A stretch of DNA of 31,406 nucleotides from Suillus spraguei (taxonomy: Eukaryota > Basidiomycota > Agaricomycetes > Boletales > Suillaceae): the NCBI GenBank assembly GCA_016800925.1, contig JABCPU010000674.1, forward strand, positions 1-31,406. The letters run 5' to 3'. Positions within the stretch are counted from its first letter, which is position 1. Each line of letters starts with the position of its first letter. A program made the position numbers and the translations under genes. Shown here in pieces: positions 10,060 to 20,333 of this stretch. Below the pieces are notes generated by a model. That model was not told the origin of the DNA and did no database searches. It worked only from the letters and a program-made list of their open reading frames with translations.

Positions 10060-10070
10060 ACTTTAATCTT
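10060..10070 (+). promoter_or_regulatory. Predicted transcript start / self-primer, complementary to the PBS
   Basis: ACTTTAATCTT is the exact 11-nt reverse complement of AAGATTAAAGT at 10322-10332, one base after the 5' LTR. Tf1/sushi-type chromoviruses prime reverse transcription with the first 11 nt of their own RNA. The position about 30 bp after the TATA box is where the RNA 5' end should be. Confidence 0.7.
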
Positions 10071-10321
10071 ACTGGGTTTTACCTGGAATCTCCTTTGCTT
10101 AGGTCTTCAACCTAAGTTGTCTCTAAGTCTAAGCACTCCTTAGTCTTAGTCTCTATTCTTGCAGAACCTCTTAGACTTGTCTTTGAGGCCGAACCCTTGA
10201 TCGTACTCGGAACACATTCCTTATACTTTCACCTTGTCCTCTCTTGGACATTGTAAGAACTTCCCAGCAGACCGGCTGTGTCTTTTCACTGTCGCTGGTG
10301 ACGCCACCCCAGTCGTAACAA

Positions 10322-10332
10322 AAGATTAAAGT
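10322..10332 (+). promoter_or_regulatory. Primer binding site for self-priming
   Basis: AAGATTAAAGT, one base after the end of the 5' LTR at 10320, pairs perfectly over 11 nt with the predicted RNA 5' end. I did not recognise complementarity to a tRNA 3' end. Confidence 0.7.
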
Positions 10333-10517
10333 CCTTTGATCGTCGACTATCCAGTCTTCGACCCTGAACCCTGATTGCTTAGATAAGCATATTAGCGTAT
10401 GCGTATGCTAAACCGATTGTCAAGAGGAGCCCTCTGACAGAAGACAAGCCCTAATGGACAGCAAGACAGCGTGTGTAGGCACCGAGAAAGTATAACTCAC
10501 CATACGAATCGCCAAAT

Positions 10518-11357
10518 ATGACGACCAAAGAATTTGAATATAAAATTGGTCAGCCAACTGGTTTTGATGGAGATCGCGACAACTCTCGTGAGTTTATCCA
10601 GTCATGCAATCTACACTTCAACATCAACGAAAAGCTTTACACTACCGACAAACAGAAGATCATTTTTATAACATCCTTCATGACTGAAAGGAATGCCAAG
10701 TCCTGGAAAGAGCAATTCCTTGACCATGCCCAATCAACTGACACCTCTGGACAAAAAGTTGGTTATGGAACAATGGTGGATTTTATGAAAAGCTTCAAAG
10801 AAGCCTTCGACCCAGTAGACACCAAAGGAACTGCACTCATGAAACTCAGGGACCTCAAACAAGGAAGTGGAGATCTTCACACCTACATCGCTGATTTCGA
10901 GGCACTTGCAGCTAAGGCTCATATCACTGATAACGCCACAAAGATCCAATTCTTCCAAGATGGCCTGAATTGGGGCATCCTTACAAAGCTTTTCGCACTA
11001 GGAGATGTTTCGGAAGTATTCCGAGACGTTGTGCTGCAATGCGTTTCCATTGACAATTCCCATCATTGTCTCCAAGCCATGAGGACATGTCATGCTCCAC
11101 AACAGAAAAAGAAGAACTATGGAAATGCATGCTACATACCGAACCATGATTCCAATGCAATGGTCGTAGATCGAATCTCCGATATGGAGAGATCCGAATG
11201 CATGAAGAAGGGACAATGCTTCGGATGCAAGAAGACAGGACATCGCATTCATAATTGTCCTGACAGAAAGAGGAAGACCCCACTCCGACAAACCAAAGTC
11301 AAAGAAGAAGAAGAAGAAGACGAAGAAACTGTGAGACGGATTGTTGAGGATTTTTAA
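10518..11357 (+). CDS. gag: Gypsy Gag (capsid and nucleocapsid)
   Basis: A 279-residue structural protein of the retrotransposon particle. It starts MTTKEFEYKIGQPTGFDGD, followed by a helical capsid region with the gag-typical W-KEQF and F-FKEAFDP elements. Near residues 234-247 it has a zinc knuckle C-F-G-C-KKTG-H-RIHN-C (CX2CX4HX4C) for RNA binding, then a basic and glutamate-rich tail. The frame is intact. It ends ...GAT TTT TAA; the T-run before the stop allows a -1 slip into the pol frame, which is open from there into the protease. The ATG at 10518 is the first after the PBS that opens this frame. Confidence 0.92.
   Translation: MTTKEFEYKIGQPTGFDGDRDNSREFIQSCNLHFNINEKLYTTDKQKIIFITSFMTERNAKSWKEQFLDHAQSTDTSGQKVGYGTMVDFMKSFKEAFDPVDTKGTALMKLRDLKQGSGDLHTYIADFEALAAKAHITDNATKIQFFQDGLNWGILTKLFALGDVSEVFRDVVLQCVSIDNSHHCLQAMRTCHAPQQKKKNYGNACYIPNHDSNAMVVDRISDMERSECMKKGQCFGCKKTGHRIHNCPDRKRKTPLRQTKVKEEEEEDEETVRRIVEDF
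11350..11357 (+). promoter_or_regulatory. Candidate -1 frameshift site at the gag/pol junction
   Basis: ATTTTTAA: five T (11351-11355) directly before and into the gag stop TAA. Slipping back one base at the TTT codon enters the -1 frame, which continues without a stop into the protease ORF. It is not a canonical X XXY YYZ heptamer, so the mechanism is inferred. Confidence 0.45.
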
Positions 11358-11410
11358 ATTGGAGAAACAAGGATTCGACGTATGTTTCTCCCAATGTATT
11401 ACTAAGACTT

Positions 11411-11842
11411 GTGCGTGCTGTAGGTGAAAGAAAAGAACTTCGCGTCCCTATCACTCTTCACTCGTGCACTCGCCTAAAATCCGTCAACACCACCGCCGTC
11501 ATTGATTCAGGAGCAGCAGGAACATTCATCTCTGAAGAGTTTGTGAAACTCCACCAAATCACACGACGAAAACTCAAAATACCATTTCGAGTTACTATGG
11601 CAGATGGAACCCTTATTAAAGGGGGACCAATCACACACTACTGCCTCCTAGTGGTCAAGATTGATGAACGAGCCATGTATGGAAAATTTAATATCACCAA
11701 ACTAGGAAGAAGAGATCAAATCCTTCTGGGAATTCCGTGGTTACGAGCAATGAACCCAAGTATAGATTGGGCTGCTGAAACATTAACCCTCCCTCGAACA
11801 ATGAAATCAGATGAAATTGAAATTGATATGGATACGGATTGA
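11411..11842 (+). CDS. Gypsy aspartic protease (N-terminal part of Pol)
   Basis: Retropepsin-like protease that would cut Gag-Pol in the particle. The active-site motif A-V-I-D-S-G-A-A-G-T is near residue 32, and the flap-side hydrophobic strands and ...ILLGIPWL (the usual second conserved block) are near residue 107. The frame is open upstream to the gag stop, so the true coding region probably begins at the junction rather than at 11411. It closes with a TGA at 11840-11842, in frame with the RT ORF at 12248; a second in-frame TGA is at 12002-12004. These are likely decayed arginine CGA codons in a linker. Confidence 0.85.
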   Translation: MRAVGERKELRVPITLHSCTRLKSVNTTAVIDSGAAGTFISEEFVKLHQITRRKLKIPFRVTMADGTLIKGGPITHYCLLVVKIDERAMYGKFNITKLGRRDQILLGIPWLRAMNPSIDWAAETLTLPRTMKSDEIEIDMDTD

Positions 11843-12004
11843 AAGAAGAATGGATTACCTCCAGCCTCCAATTGTCATTCTAAGAAATGGCAATATTCCC
11901 GACTTCCGAAATCCCTTGTAATCCCTTCGATTTCTAAAGACCCCGAACCGGAAGTACAAACCCCATGTACCACCGACCCCATTCCCTGTGTACAACTGCC
12001 ATGA

Positions 12005-13699
12005 CCAGTATCACTGATTCCCCACGCAGAAAAGCGCAAGAATGAATCCAAACCTGAGTATCGGGCTGGACAAGAACCTATTGAGCAACGGCCAATAGAA
12101 GAGCAGAAGTATGGAAAAAGAAAAGCAGAAGAGGAGATCCCAGGACGAGATACCAATGTACCAAAATTATCCAAGTTCTATGTCCCCCCAAAAACTCTTT
12201 CAGCTTCGATTGAAGAAACCTCCGATGAAGAAGAACCCATACCCTCATTGATCCCAACAGAGGATGATGACCAATTCAACACCATGCAAGATGTCTGGCA
12301 CGCACCAGAAGTACGAGAAATTTCCTCTTACAAGCTTGGAGATGGAGAATTCCTTGTGGAATATGATACCGATGGAGTCAGTATGAGAATCATCGAAGAA
12401 GTATCCATGGATACACCTCTCACACGAGATGGAACTTCCCGACTCGAACAACTTCCCAATTACTCCATGATCTCCCTTCCGAAATACAGTAACAAAGCTC
12501 AAGAATTTGCCACGGATGAGAAGGAAAAGAAAAAGAAATCCTTCGAAGAATTGGTCCCAGACTATTTGCACGACTTCGCAGACGTCTTTGCTAAAGACGG
12601 ACTGAACAAACTACCCCCAGAACGCCCTGGTATTGATCATCGGATTGATACTAAACCCGGTTTCATCCCTCATACATCTAAGGTTTACCCGCTATCGGAA
12701 AAAGAACGCGCTGCCGTCAAAACGTTTATCGATGAAAACATTGTGAAAGGTTTTATCTCAGAATCGAAGTCACCTCAAGCCAGTGGTTTCTTCTTTGTGG
12801 GAAAGAAGAGTGGAGAATTGTGTCCCTGTCAAGATTATCGCTACATCAATGATTGGACGGTCAAGAACGCCTATCCGCTCCCACTCCCTATCTCCCTTGT
12901 TGCACGCCTTCACAATGCACAGTTCTTTATGAAAATGGATATCCGGTCCGGCTATAACAATATTCGCATCCATCCTGATGATTGCTGGAAAGCTGCTTTT
13001 ACTACGGAATTCGGCCTCTTTGAACCGAACGTCATGTTCTTTGGCCTCTGCAATTCCCCAGCAACTTTCCAAGCATACATGAACCGTACTTTCCAGCAGG
13101 AAATCAATGAAGGATGGATGGTTATTTACATGGACGATATTCTGATTTTCTCTACAATGATGGCAGAACATCGTGAACGGACTAGACAGGTTTTGATGAA
13201 GATACGAAAGGAACATCTGTTCTTGAAACCGGAGAAATGTACCTTCGATGCAGAAGAAGTGCAGTACCTCGGAATGATAACTCGCCCCGGACAAGTTGCT
13301 ATGGATACCGCCAAGACTAAGGGAATCTCCGAATGGCCAGTTCCGAAATCTGTAAAAGAGGTTCGATCATTCCTTGGTTTTTGCAACTTCTACTGCACGT
13401 TCATTTCCCATTATTCTGATATTGCCCGACCCCTTATTGAGTTAACAAAGAAAGATAAGGTCTTTGATTGGTCAACCAAATGCATGGACACCTTCGAAGA
13501 ACTGAAACAATGCTTTACATCCCAACCGGTACTCTGTAACCCTGATCCTTCCCGACAATTTGCTATTGCTACCGACGCTTCGCTCATAGCAACTGGTGGA
13601 GTTCTCTTGCAGACTGATGAAAATGGTGTTTATCACCCATGTGCATATCTCTCACAGTCTTTGAACCCCATGGAACGCAATTACCAGATCTTTGACTGA
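12005..13699 (+). pseudogene. pol: Gypsy Pol: linker, reverse transcriptase and start of RNase H
   Basis: Frame 12005-13699 is open. From 12248 on it encodes a reverse transcriptase: N-terminal H-R-I-D (as DHRIDTKPG), the SPQASGFFFV-K block, MDIRSGYNNIRI, FGLCNSPATFQAYMN, and the catalytic YMDD in VIYMDDILIFS. Thumb and connection follow, then the first RNase H aspartate in ATDASLIATGGVL. A TGA at 13697-13699 interrupts IFD-x-ELLAI where the family has an R or K, so CGA to TGA is the simplest explanation. The product would copy the element RNA into DNA. As it stands the copy cannot make full-length Pol. Confidence 0.92.
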
Positions 13700-14095
13700 G
13701 AACTCCTTGCCATAATCCGGGCATTGAATGAATGGCGCCATTATCTTGAAGGAAACCCACACCCCGTCCTAGTATTCACCAACCACAAGAATCTTCTGTA
13801 CTTTAGAAGTGCACAGAAGCTTACCCATCACCAAGCACATTGGCAATTGATTTTGTCTATTTACGACATTGAACTGCATCACGTTGCAGGTACTAAGTTA
13901 GCAGTACCTGATGCACTATCTCGCCGGCCCGACTATGACTCCGGCAAAGACGATAACGAGGACCAGACACTTCTCCCTGACGCTCTATTCGTTCGTCTTC
14001 TTGATACTGATCTGAAAGATGTCTTATTGTCCTCCGACCCCCTCGACGACCCTGTCTTCAAGACAGCGTCCGATGCCCTTGATGGCGTGTGTCTT
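13700..14095 (+). pseudogene. pol: Gypsy Pol: rest of RNase H and connector to integrase
   Basis: In frame with the RT part after the TGA. It reads ELLAIIRALNEWRHYLEG, then TNHKNLLYF and VPDALSRRPDY, the standard end of Ty3-type RNase H. The frame is lost at about 14085-14100, where the matching continuation (PYEVDTLDW) is in the next frame. Confidence 0.88.
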
Positions 14096-14830
14096 CCCCC
14101 TATGAAGTCGACACTCTTGACTGGACGATTGAGGAGAACATCCTCTATTTTAAGAATTGTGCCTATATTCCACGAGCACATCGTCCCGATATCCTAAAAC
14201 GGTATCATGATCATCCTACCGCGGGACATCCCGGCAGGTACAAAACTGAAGAACTCGTCAAACGCAAAGCTTGGTGGCCCGCTATGGGCTCTTATATTCG
14301 GAATACGTCGAGGGTTGCGCCCTTTGTCAGCAAATGAAAGCCGATACTCACCCTGTTCGACCTCCACTTGCCCCGATCCCTTCCTCTGCGACTCGACCCT
14401 TTTCCCAGGTCTCTGTCGATCTTATCACTGACCTCCCTGTCTCTGGAGGCTTTGACAGTATCATGGTCGTGGTAGACCATGGCCTTACGAAGGGGGTAAT
14501 TATTATCCCTTGTTTGAAAACCATTACTTCCGAAGGTGTTGCTAAACTATTCTTGAAACACGTCTACCAACGATTTGGACTCCATGACAAAGTCATCTCA
14601 GATCGAGGTCCGCAATTACTATCTCACTTCTCTAAAGAGCTTGCCCGACTTCTCAACTACGTCATTGCTCCATCTACGGCTTATCACCCTCAGACCGATG
14701 GTCAAACGGAAAGGCTAAATCAAGAACTTGAAACATACCTACACATCTATTGCTGCAACAATCCCAAAGATTGGGTAGAACACCTACCAATCGCCAAATT
14801 CGTCCACAACCACCAAAACATGATGCAAGG
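14095..14830 (+). pseudogene. pol: Gypsy integrase, broken by frameshifts
   Basis: The HHCC zinc-binding domain is split: the histidines (YHDHPTAGHPG) are in one frame near 14205-14240 and the cysteines (CALCQQMK) in another after a shift at about 14305. The catalytic core follows in the second frame: first Asp in SVDLITDLP, second in VISDRGPQ, and the Glu in TERLNQELE, the DDE triad needed to insert DNA. Another shift at about 14818-14830 moves to the frame of the C-terminal domain. All catalytic residues are visible, but the copy is dead as read. Confidence 0.9.
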
Positions 14831-15451
14831 AATGCATCACCCTTCTATTTGATGATGGGATACGAACCACGTGCTATCCCTCACCTTATCCTTGATTCAT
14901 CTGTCCCCACAGCAGAAGATCGGGTACGATCCCTGCAGAAGATAAGAGAAGAAGCAATCGCCTGCCATAACATTGCAATGCAAACAATGACCGAACGATC
15001 CCGAGGAGATAAGTACATTCCATGGAAGATCGGAGATAAGGTTTGGCTATCTGCCGCTAATCTTAGACTCAAACTCCCATCGAGGAAACTTGCGCCAAAG
15101 CGATATGGACCTTTCCCGATCATTAATGTCTTATCGCCCATCACGTTCACACTCAAACTCCCTCCACAGTGGAAAATCCATCCTACGTTCCACGCTTCCA
15201 TCTTATCGTCCTATAGCGAAACAGACGTACACGGTCCGAACTTCCCTGAACCACCACCTGACATCATCAAGAAGAAGAAGAATAGATATGAAATAGAAGC
15301 AATTCTTTCTCACAAAGGAACCGGTACTCGCCGACGCTATCTTGTTTCTTGGAAAGGATATTCATCAGGAGACAACGAATGGCTCCCAGAAAAGAACTTG
15401 AAGAACTCCGCTCGAATATTAAATGCTTACAAGAAGCAACACACCCTCTGA
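14830..15451 (+). pseudogene. pol: Gypsy integrase C-terminus with chromodomain
   Basis: Starts at [13 protein letters not shown], passes the GDKVWL and LAPKRYGPFPI blocks (GPY/F module) and ends with a chromodomain: YEIEAILSHKG, YLVSWKGY and NEWLPEKNL near residues 180-225 of this frame. Chromodomains of chromoviruses bind modified histone tails and steer insertion to heterochromatin. The stop is at 15449-15451. Confidence 0.92.
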
Positions 15452-15505
15452 TTATCCTTCAGTCAACCAACTGCACAAAGCACTTGATCAACTACCACCA
15501 TCGAA

Positions 15506-16982
15506 ATGTCTTTCCCCACTGCCTACATCACCCCCATCACTGTTGCCAACAATGACTCCGACTCTGATGCTGAAAACTACAGAACCCTTGCCACCGAAAT
15601 TGACAACACCTCCTACATCGAAGCCGTCCTTCTATGTGAAGGACACGCCCTTGAAATTGAAAGAATCCTCACAGAAAGAGGTGCCTTCCCGGCCCTCCTT
15701 CTCATCAACATTATCGTACTGCCGCCCTCATCGAAGCCACAGCCAACGAAACCACAGACACTACATATCGTCAACGCTTCTTACATCTTCAAAAACGCAT
15801 TCGTTCTTATGCTATGTTATTGCTTCCCGGTTCTTTTAAAAGCGATGTTGAAGAAGCTATTCACATCGTGGCCGAACGTCGAGCAGGCGTTGCTCGACCT
15901 CCCTCTCCGCAGAAAGATACGCCACTTCCTATTCCAGCACCCTCTTCTTTGCGCATGTATTCTAGTATTGACGCCCTTGCTGGCTTATGCACTGCTGTCC
16001 AAGAGATCGGACAGCTCACCAACACGGTCATCGAAACCATCCAGCAATCAGTCGCTGAAACTAGAGCAGCCAGAAACTTAGTCGAAGAAGCCATCACTGA
16101 TCTACAACAAACGCAAGCCGACCTCGCATCCCCCTGAACCCCATCTCCTATTGAACAACCGACCTCACCGCCTCCTGTCATAGTCTCTCATGACCATCCT
16201 GCATGGTTGTATGAGCCCTGTACAGAAGAACAGTGTGAAGCTGCAAAAAGATTAGGGATTCCTGTTGCTGAATTAATAACACTCGGCCCTCGACTTCGCG
16301 ACCTTCACATTCACCCTCCCATGTCTATCCCATCATCATTTGGTCCAATGGATCCTGTCTCACCAGTCTTAGTAAAAGACTTAGGCATCACCTCTCCTTC
16401 TTCCTCCAACGAACTTCTTGTGGTTGCTGAACGAGGGACTACTCCTGACCTCCCCGCATCCGCGTACACGCTAACCAGCAAGCAACAGGCACAGCTTCGA
16501 CGTAACAATGCCTTCGCCTTAAAACGCATGACACAACAGAAAGGGAAGAAGCGTGCTAGATCCGCCAGTCCTAAACCCGTTATCTCACCATCACCATTAT
16601 GCATGTCCACTTCTAACACTGATGAAAACATGAAATGCGATTCTGTGGCATCGTCGGACATCGGCAAAAGAATTGTCTCAACTACCAATGCCAAATCTGT
16701 CTGTGACATGCTCCTACCCATCTGTCCATTTACTGCCCTCAGCGTCTTGGGGAACCCCTGTTTACGCTTACCTGGAAGGACGATGGATTTTATAATGCAC
16801 TGCGTAGGTGGGAACAGTATCTTATTAACCATCGACGATGAAAAGAAGGTCGACAGGCAAGGACTGTAGCAGAGGAGGAAGCAGCTTATATGTTAGGAGG
16901 AAGTGCCGCTGATGAAGATGTCGCTAACTATGACAACTATGACCCATCTATGACGACAACAGAGATGTTTGAAAGCCAGTGA
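15506..16982 (+). pseudogene. Third ORF of the gypsy element, unknown function, broken
   Basis: A coding region between pol and the 3' LTR, which many chromoviruses lack. It starts MSFPTAYITPITVANNDSDS, changes frame at about 15705-15720, continues through a segment with AVQEIGQLTNTVIETIQQS (predicted helix or coiled coil), meets a TGA at 16135-16137, then has EEQCEAAKRLGIPVAELITL and a basic KKRARSASPKP patch that resembles a nuclear localisation signal. A last shift near 16770-16790 leads via a TGA at 16839-16841 to the end ...TTTEMFESQ at 16982, just before the polypurine tract. The regular reading suggests one protein of about 490 residues. I do not recognise it. Confidence 0.65.
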
Positions 16983-16995
16983 CTTTCAATGTAAT

Positions 16996-17002
16996 GAGGG
17001 GG
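16996..17002 (+). promoter_or_regulatory. Polypurine tract
   Basis: GAGGGGG just before the 3' LTR start at 17006, in the place used to prime plus-strand DNA synthesis. Confidence 0.75.
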
Positions 17003-17005
17003 TAA

Positions 17006-17470
17006 TGTTACAGTTGTACGTACCCCTATTCATTTCCGTTTATCTTCTTTTCATGTCACATGACTTCGACTCATATGCTCAACGCATCTGTACAACACAT
17101 GCCTTCCTTATTAGGATACGCAGTTACATTTTCATGGTTACCTGGTCTGTGCGCACATATCTACCTATATAAGCACAGTGTACTTGTAGTAGATTCTTTA
17201 CTTTAATCTTACTGGGTTTTACCTGGAATCTCCTTCGCTTAGGTCTCCAACCTAAGTCATCTTGAATCGTCTCTAAGTCTAAGCACTCCTTAGTCTTAGT
17301 CTCTATTCTCACAGAACCTCTTAGACTTGTCATTGAGGCTGAACCCTTGATCATACTCGGAACACGTTCCTTGTACTTTCACCTTGTCCTCTCTTGGACA
17401 TTGTAAGAACTTCCCAGCAGACCGGCTGTGTCTTTTCACTGTCGCTGGTGACGCCACCCCAGTCGTAACA
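17006..17470 (+). mobile_element. 3' LTR of the gypsy element
   Basis: 465 bp, TGTTACAG...GTCGTAACA, collinear with the 5' LTR. It carries the same TATA box and the ACTTTAATCTT start. Compared with the 5' copy it has an extra stretch near CATCTTGAATCG. Confidence 0.95.
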
Positions 17471-18185
17471 CTACATCACAGAGATGAGGTTCTTGATGAC
17501 AATCAAGGACATAGAAGCGATGAGCTTCTATGAAGTTCGAATAGTGACAATAAGATTATGAAAAGCTTATCAAAGGAAGTTCAGGGTCGAAGATCAAGTA
17601 GATTCAAGTTAAAGAAGTACAAAGGCTATCTGCACATATTTATATGTAAGATTGAAGCGGAGCGTGAATATGTAAGTATTGCTAGATTAAGTATGAAGTC
17701 AGATAGCCAATAGGAAGACGCATGCTCACAGATGAGTCAGAGGCATATGAACCAATGAATGCACACATGTGCGAAAGGGAATCATAAGTGTGGAGCTGAA
17801 GGTATAAAAGGTACGAGCCAATGAGGCGACACACGAGTCATAGGTAGATGCAAAGGACAAGATAAAAGGAAATACAACACCAGACGTAGTCCTTGAGCCA
17901 GAAGGCTGTTTGTGTGAACCAGGGGATAGCACGTGTTGAAGCACAGGGGAAGGCATTGAACGCGACAGAGGCATTTGAGATGCAAGAAGTGCGGGGAGCG
18001 CGAAGAGCATACATGAGCACAAGGGGTACCAGAAGAGTGCGCGTTTAGCAATGATGGAGGAGGCAAGGTAGGGCGTGACGATGGCAAGCCAGACGAGGAT
18101 GGAGGCCTCATCAGGATGAGAGTAGATGGCGATGCATAGGAGGAAAAATGATAGTAGGGACACAAGAAGGTGTTCTTGTAACATA
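17471..18185 (-). mobile_element. Antisense LTR-like block interrupting the LINE
   Basis: On the minus strand it begins TGTTACAAGAACACC at about 18185, exactly where the LINE endonuclease frame stops making sense (after HVLYP). It contains TATAAATATG near 17634-17643, then a leader with TCTTCGACCCTGAAC, a sequence also found just after the gypsy PBS at 10356. These are LTR traits, so I infer a related but different Ty3 family. Its far end is cut by the gypsy 3' LTR at 17470. Long frames across it (about 17726-18216) are artefacts. Confidence 0.45.
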
Positions 18186-18514
18186 GGGTATAGAACGTGC
18201 CAGCAGTGACTGGCACAAGTATTATGAAGAAAGTTGATATAGGGTTCCTGGATGACTAAGAGATCATGGTTAGTGATATCGTGGCCATTCATTTGGGATT
18301 CTTGGGCCGATAAGGAGGCATTGAGGTTCTGCTGCCAAATTTTTAAGCTAACTGGGGTAGAGGTAGGTTGTTCAGACATTGAAGGGGGAGTGTTAGGGCC
18401 TGCATTGGTGGTTGAATAGGTGGAGGAAGAGGGAGCCGAGGAGGAGGAGGAGGAGGAGGAGGAGGAAGAGGAGGAAGGAGGGGAGGGGGAAGGAGTGATG
18501 TTCATTGGTGTCAA
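18186..18514 (-). pseudogene. LINE ORF2 fragment: start of AP-type endonuclease
   Basis: The minus-strand reading has a poly-serine tract (from the GAGGAGG run at 18437-18480), then LKIWQQNLNASLSAQ and DLLVIQEPYINF, the first two blocks of the apurinic-type endonuclease of fungal non-LTR retrotransposons. The fragment ends after HCWHVLYP at the antisense LTR-like block; the catalytic C-terminal half and the reverse transcriptase are missing. Confidence 0.75.
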
Positions 18515-18717
18515 GGGGGGGCTGGAATGGTAGAGTTGAGTTCAGATTCGGTTTGCTGTGGTTGAGTGACTGATTGGAAGGTGAGTGTCGATTGTTTGCT
18601 GGAGAGGGTCTGGCTAGGTGCAGGGGTCAGGGTCGGGGTCAGCATGTGTGGTTCTGCTGATCGGGAGGCAGGGGTACAATGGGGACGAGTGGGTGCATCT
18701 ATGGGTGGTCTAGGAGA

Positions 18718-20333
18718 TCAGGTCGCTGGGTGGGTCATTGGGGTCCAGGAGGAGCTTGTGGGGAAGAAGGGGAGCTTGTTCTCTGGGTAGAGATCATCCA
18801 AGGCTTTGTAGCGGCAGATGAATTCTGGACACTTGCAACTCCAGCTGGTATGACCTTGGCTCTTACAGTTCACACAGCATTCTGTGCAGAAGGAGTTACA
18901 CTGCGCAGTCCAGTGACGCTCACTGCAGGTGCCACAGACATCATGGGGAGAGGAGCAGTTGCAGGCCATATGTCCAAATTTCTGACATTTAGTGCAGCGG
19001 ATGGGTTCCTTGTGATCCTTACTGACAGCATAATGGTGAGTGTCAATACATAGCCCTTTTTTGAGGATGTTGTTGGCAGTTTCAGCATCCTTGATTTGGA
19101 GTAGGGTGAAGGCAGTGCATTGCTCCCTTGTACAGCATTGAGGGGGTTTGATCCACCGGATAGAGGTGATGGAGCTGGGAGGGAGGTAGTTTTTGGCTTC
19201 AATGTGGCGTGTGAAGTCATCTCATTTGATTTCATAGGTGATGAGGAGGAATTGGATGACTATGGCATATGTCCTATCACGGATGCACACCATCAAGTCC
19301 AGGTGGGTCTCAAGCAACATGCAACCTGTAGGACCTTTGAGCTAACTTGCCAACTGCTCACTATCTAAGTTGATGATCAATCCTCCATTGCAAAGATGCT
19401 GAACCGCTTGGACAGTGCCTGTGGGGGTGCTGTCATTACATATTTCAACAAGGATGTTGGAGATCCACTTGGCTATGGAGGCATTAGTGGCTTCTGGGGG
19501 GAATAGTGAGTGGCCCGGTGTTGGGTTGAGCAGGATCTGTTTGGTGTGGAGGGACGCCCTGGCCACTGCCTTATCGAAGGGGGGAGGGAGGTTAGTAGCT
19601 GCAACCAAGCTATATGTGGGAGGGATTGAAGGAGGTGTGAGGGGTTTTTCTTGCAAGAAGGTGCCAGGGTGCTGGGCTAGGTGTGAGGTGAGGTTGTTGA
19701 GATGGTCTTGGGTGAACTCCAGGGAGGGGGTGAGTAGCTTGTAGGACTTGTTGCAGTCCTCAATCAATTCATAGAGAGTGTCTACTGCATCCTCAATCCA
19801 TTCTGCTGCCGTTTTGAGGTCGTTTCATTCTTCCTCCTTCTCCCATTCTAGTGAGTCCCTGAGTTTTGAGGAGTGTTCCATTGCATCTCTAATGGTCTCC
19901 ACAGTGGTGTGAATGGATGCTACTTGCAGGCTATGGCAGTGATTATGTTATTTACGATGTTGGTTGAAAGTGAGGTTGAGAGTTGTTCAGCTGCGATTTT
20001 AGCAACGACCTCCGCAATTTCAGATGCAGCCTGGTGCTTGAGGATAAAGGCCATTGCCTGGATGGCATTGGTGACGGCAAGTGGGATGGGCTTGACCATT
20101 TGGGTGATTTGGAATAGTATTCCTGCCATATGCAGCAGGGTAAGAGGTTCATCAGCTTGGCATAGGAGGACACTAGCTAGGTACTTCTCTGCAGACTCTA
20201 AGTTCGTCACTGCTCCTGGAAGGGCTTCAATATCATCTGGGTGCAATTGGTTCCTTGGGACAGTGGTGGTGTCACCCACCAAACCTTTCTTGCCCATTGA
20301 GCTTTTCTTTTCTGGCGCCTTTGCTGGCTCCAT
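18718..20333 (-). pseudogene. LINE ORF1 (gag-like, three zinc knuckles)
   Basis: The RNA-binding protein of the LINE. The N-terminus (MEPAKAPEKKSSMGKK, 20333) leads to a helical domain (LLCQADEPLTLLHMAGILF), a coiled coil near 19760-19860, a proline-rich stretch and an RRM-like domain (TLLQIKDAETANNILKKG). The C-terminus has three cysteine knuckles near 18880-18990: C-TK-C-QKFG-H-MACN-C, then CGTCSERH, then C-VN-C-KSQG-H-TSWS-C, followed by PENKLPFFPT, a mark of this LINE group. The pieces lie in different frames, so the gene is broken. With ORF2 and a 5' end near 20505 it forms LINE copy A. Confidence 0.75.

Larger units (their letters stand above)
9375..10320 (+). mobile_element. 5' LTR of Ty3/gypsy element (interrupted by a solo LTR)
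   Basis: Starts TGTTACAG and ends GTCGTAACA, as does the 3' LTR at 17006-17470. It is split by an antisense solo LTR at 9480-9957 flanked by CATGC on both sides. Without the insertion the LTR is about 463 bp against 465 bp for the 3' copy. The two LTRs differ at about 14 sites plus one indel in the part from 9963 on, mostly C/T or A/G transitions. The flanks of the whole element (CATCC left, CTACA right) do not match, so no target duplication is seen. Confidence 0.92.

Noticed and set aside
10734..13386. Several minus-strand ORFs under gag and pol
   Set aside because: Shadows of the plus-strand retrotransposon genes, whose motifs are unambiguous.
15506..16081. Hydrophobic stretches (LMLCYCFPVLLKAML, LLCACILVLTPLLAYALL) that look like an envelope protein in the third gypsy ORF
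   Set aside because: They appear only after a frameshift, in a shadow frame. The continuing frame is hydrophilic and matches the later part of the ORF.
17726..18514. 262-residue minus-strand ORF as a single protein
   Set aside because: Only the first third is LINE endonuclease. From 18185 the frame runs by chance into an LTR-like block.
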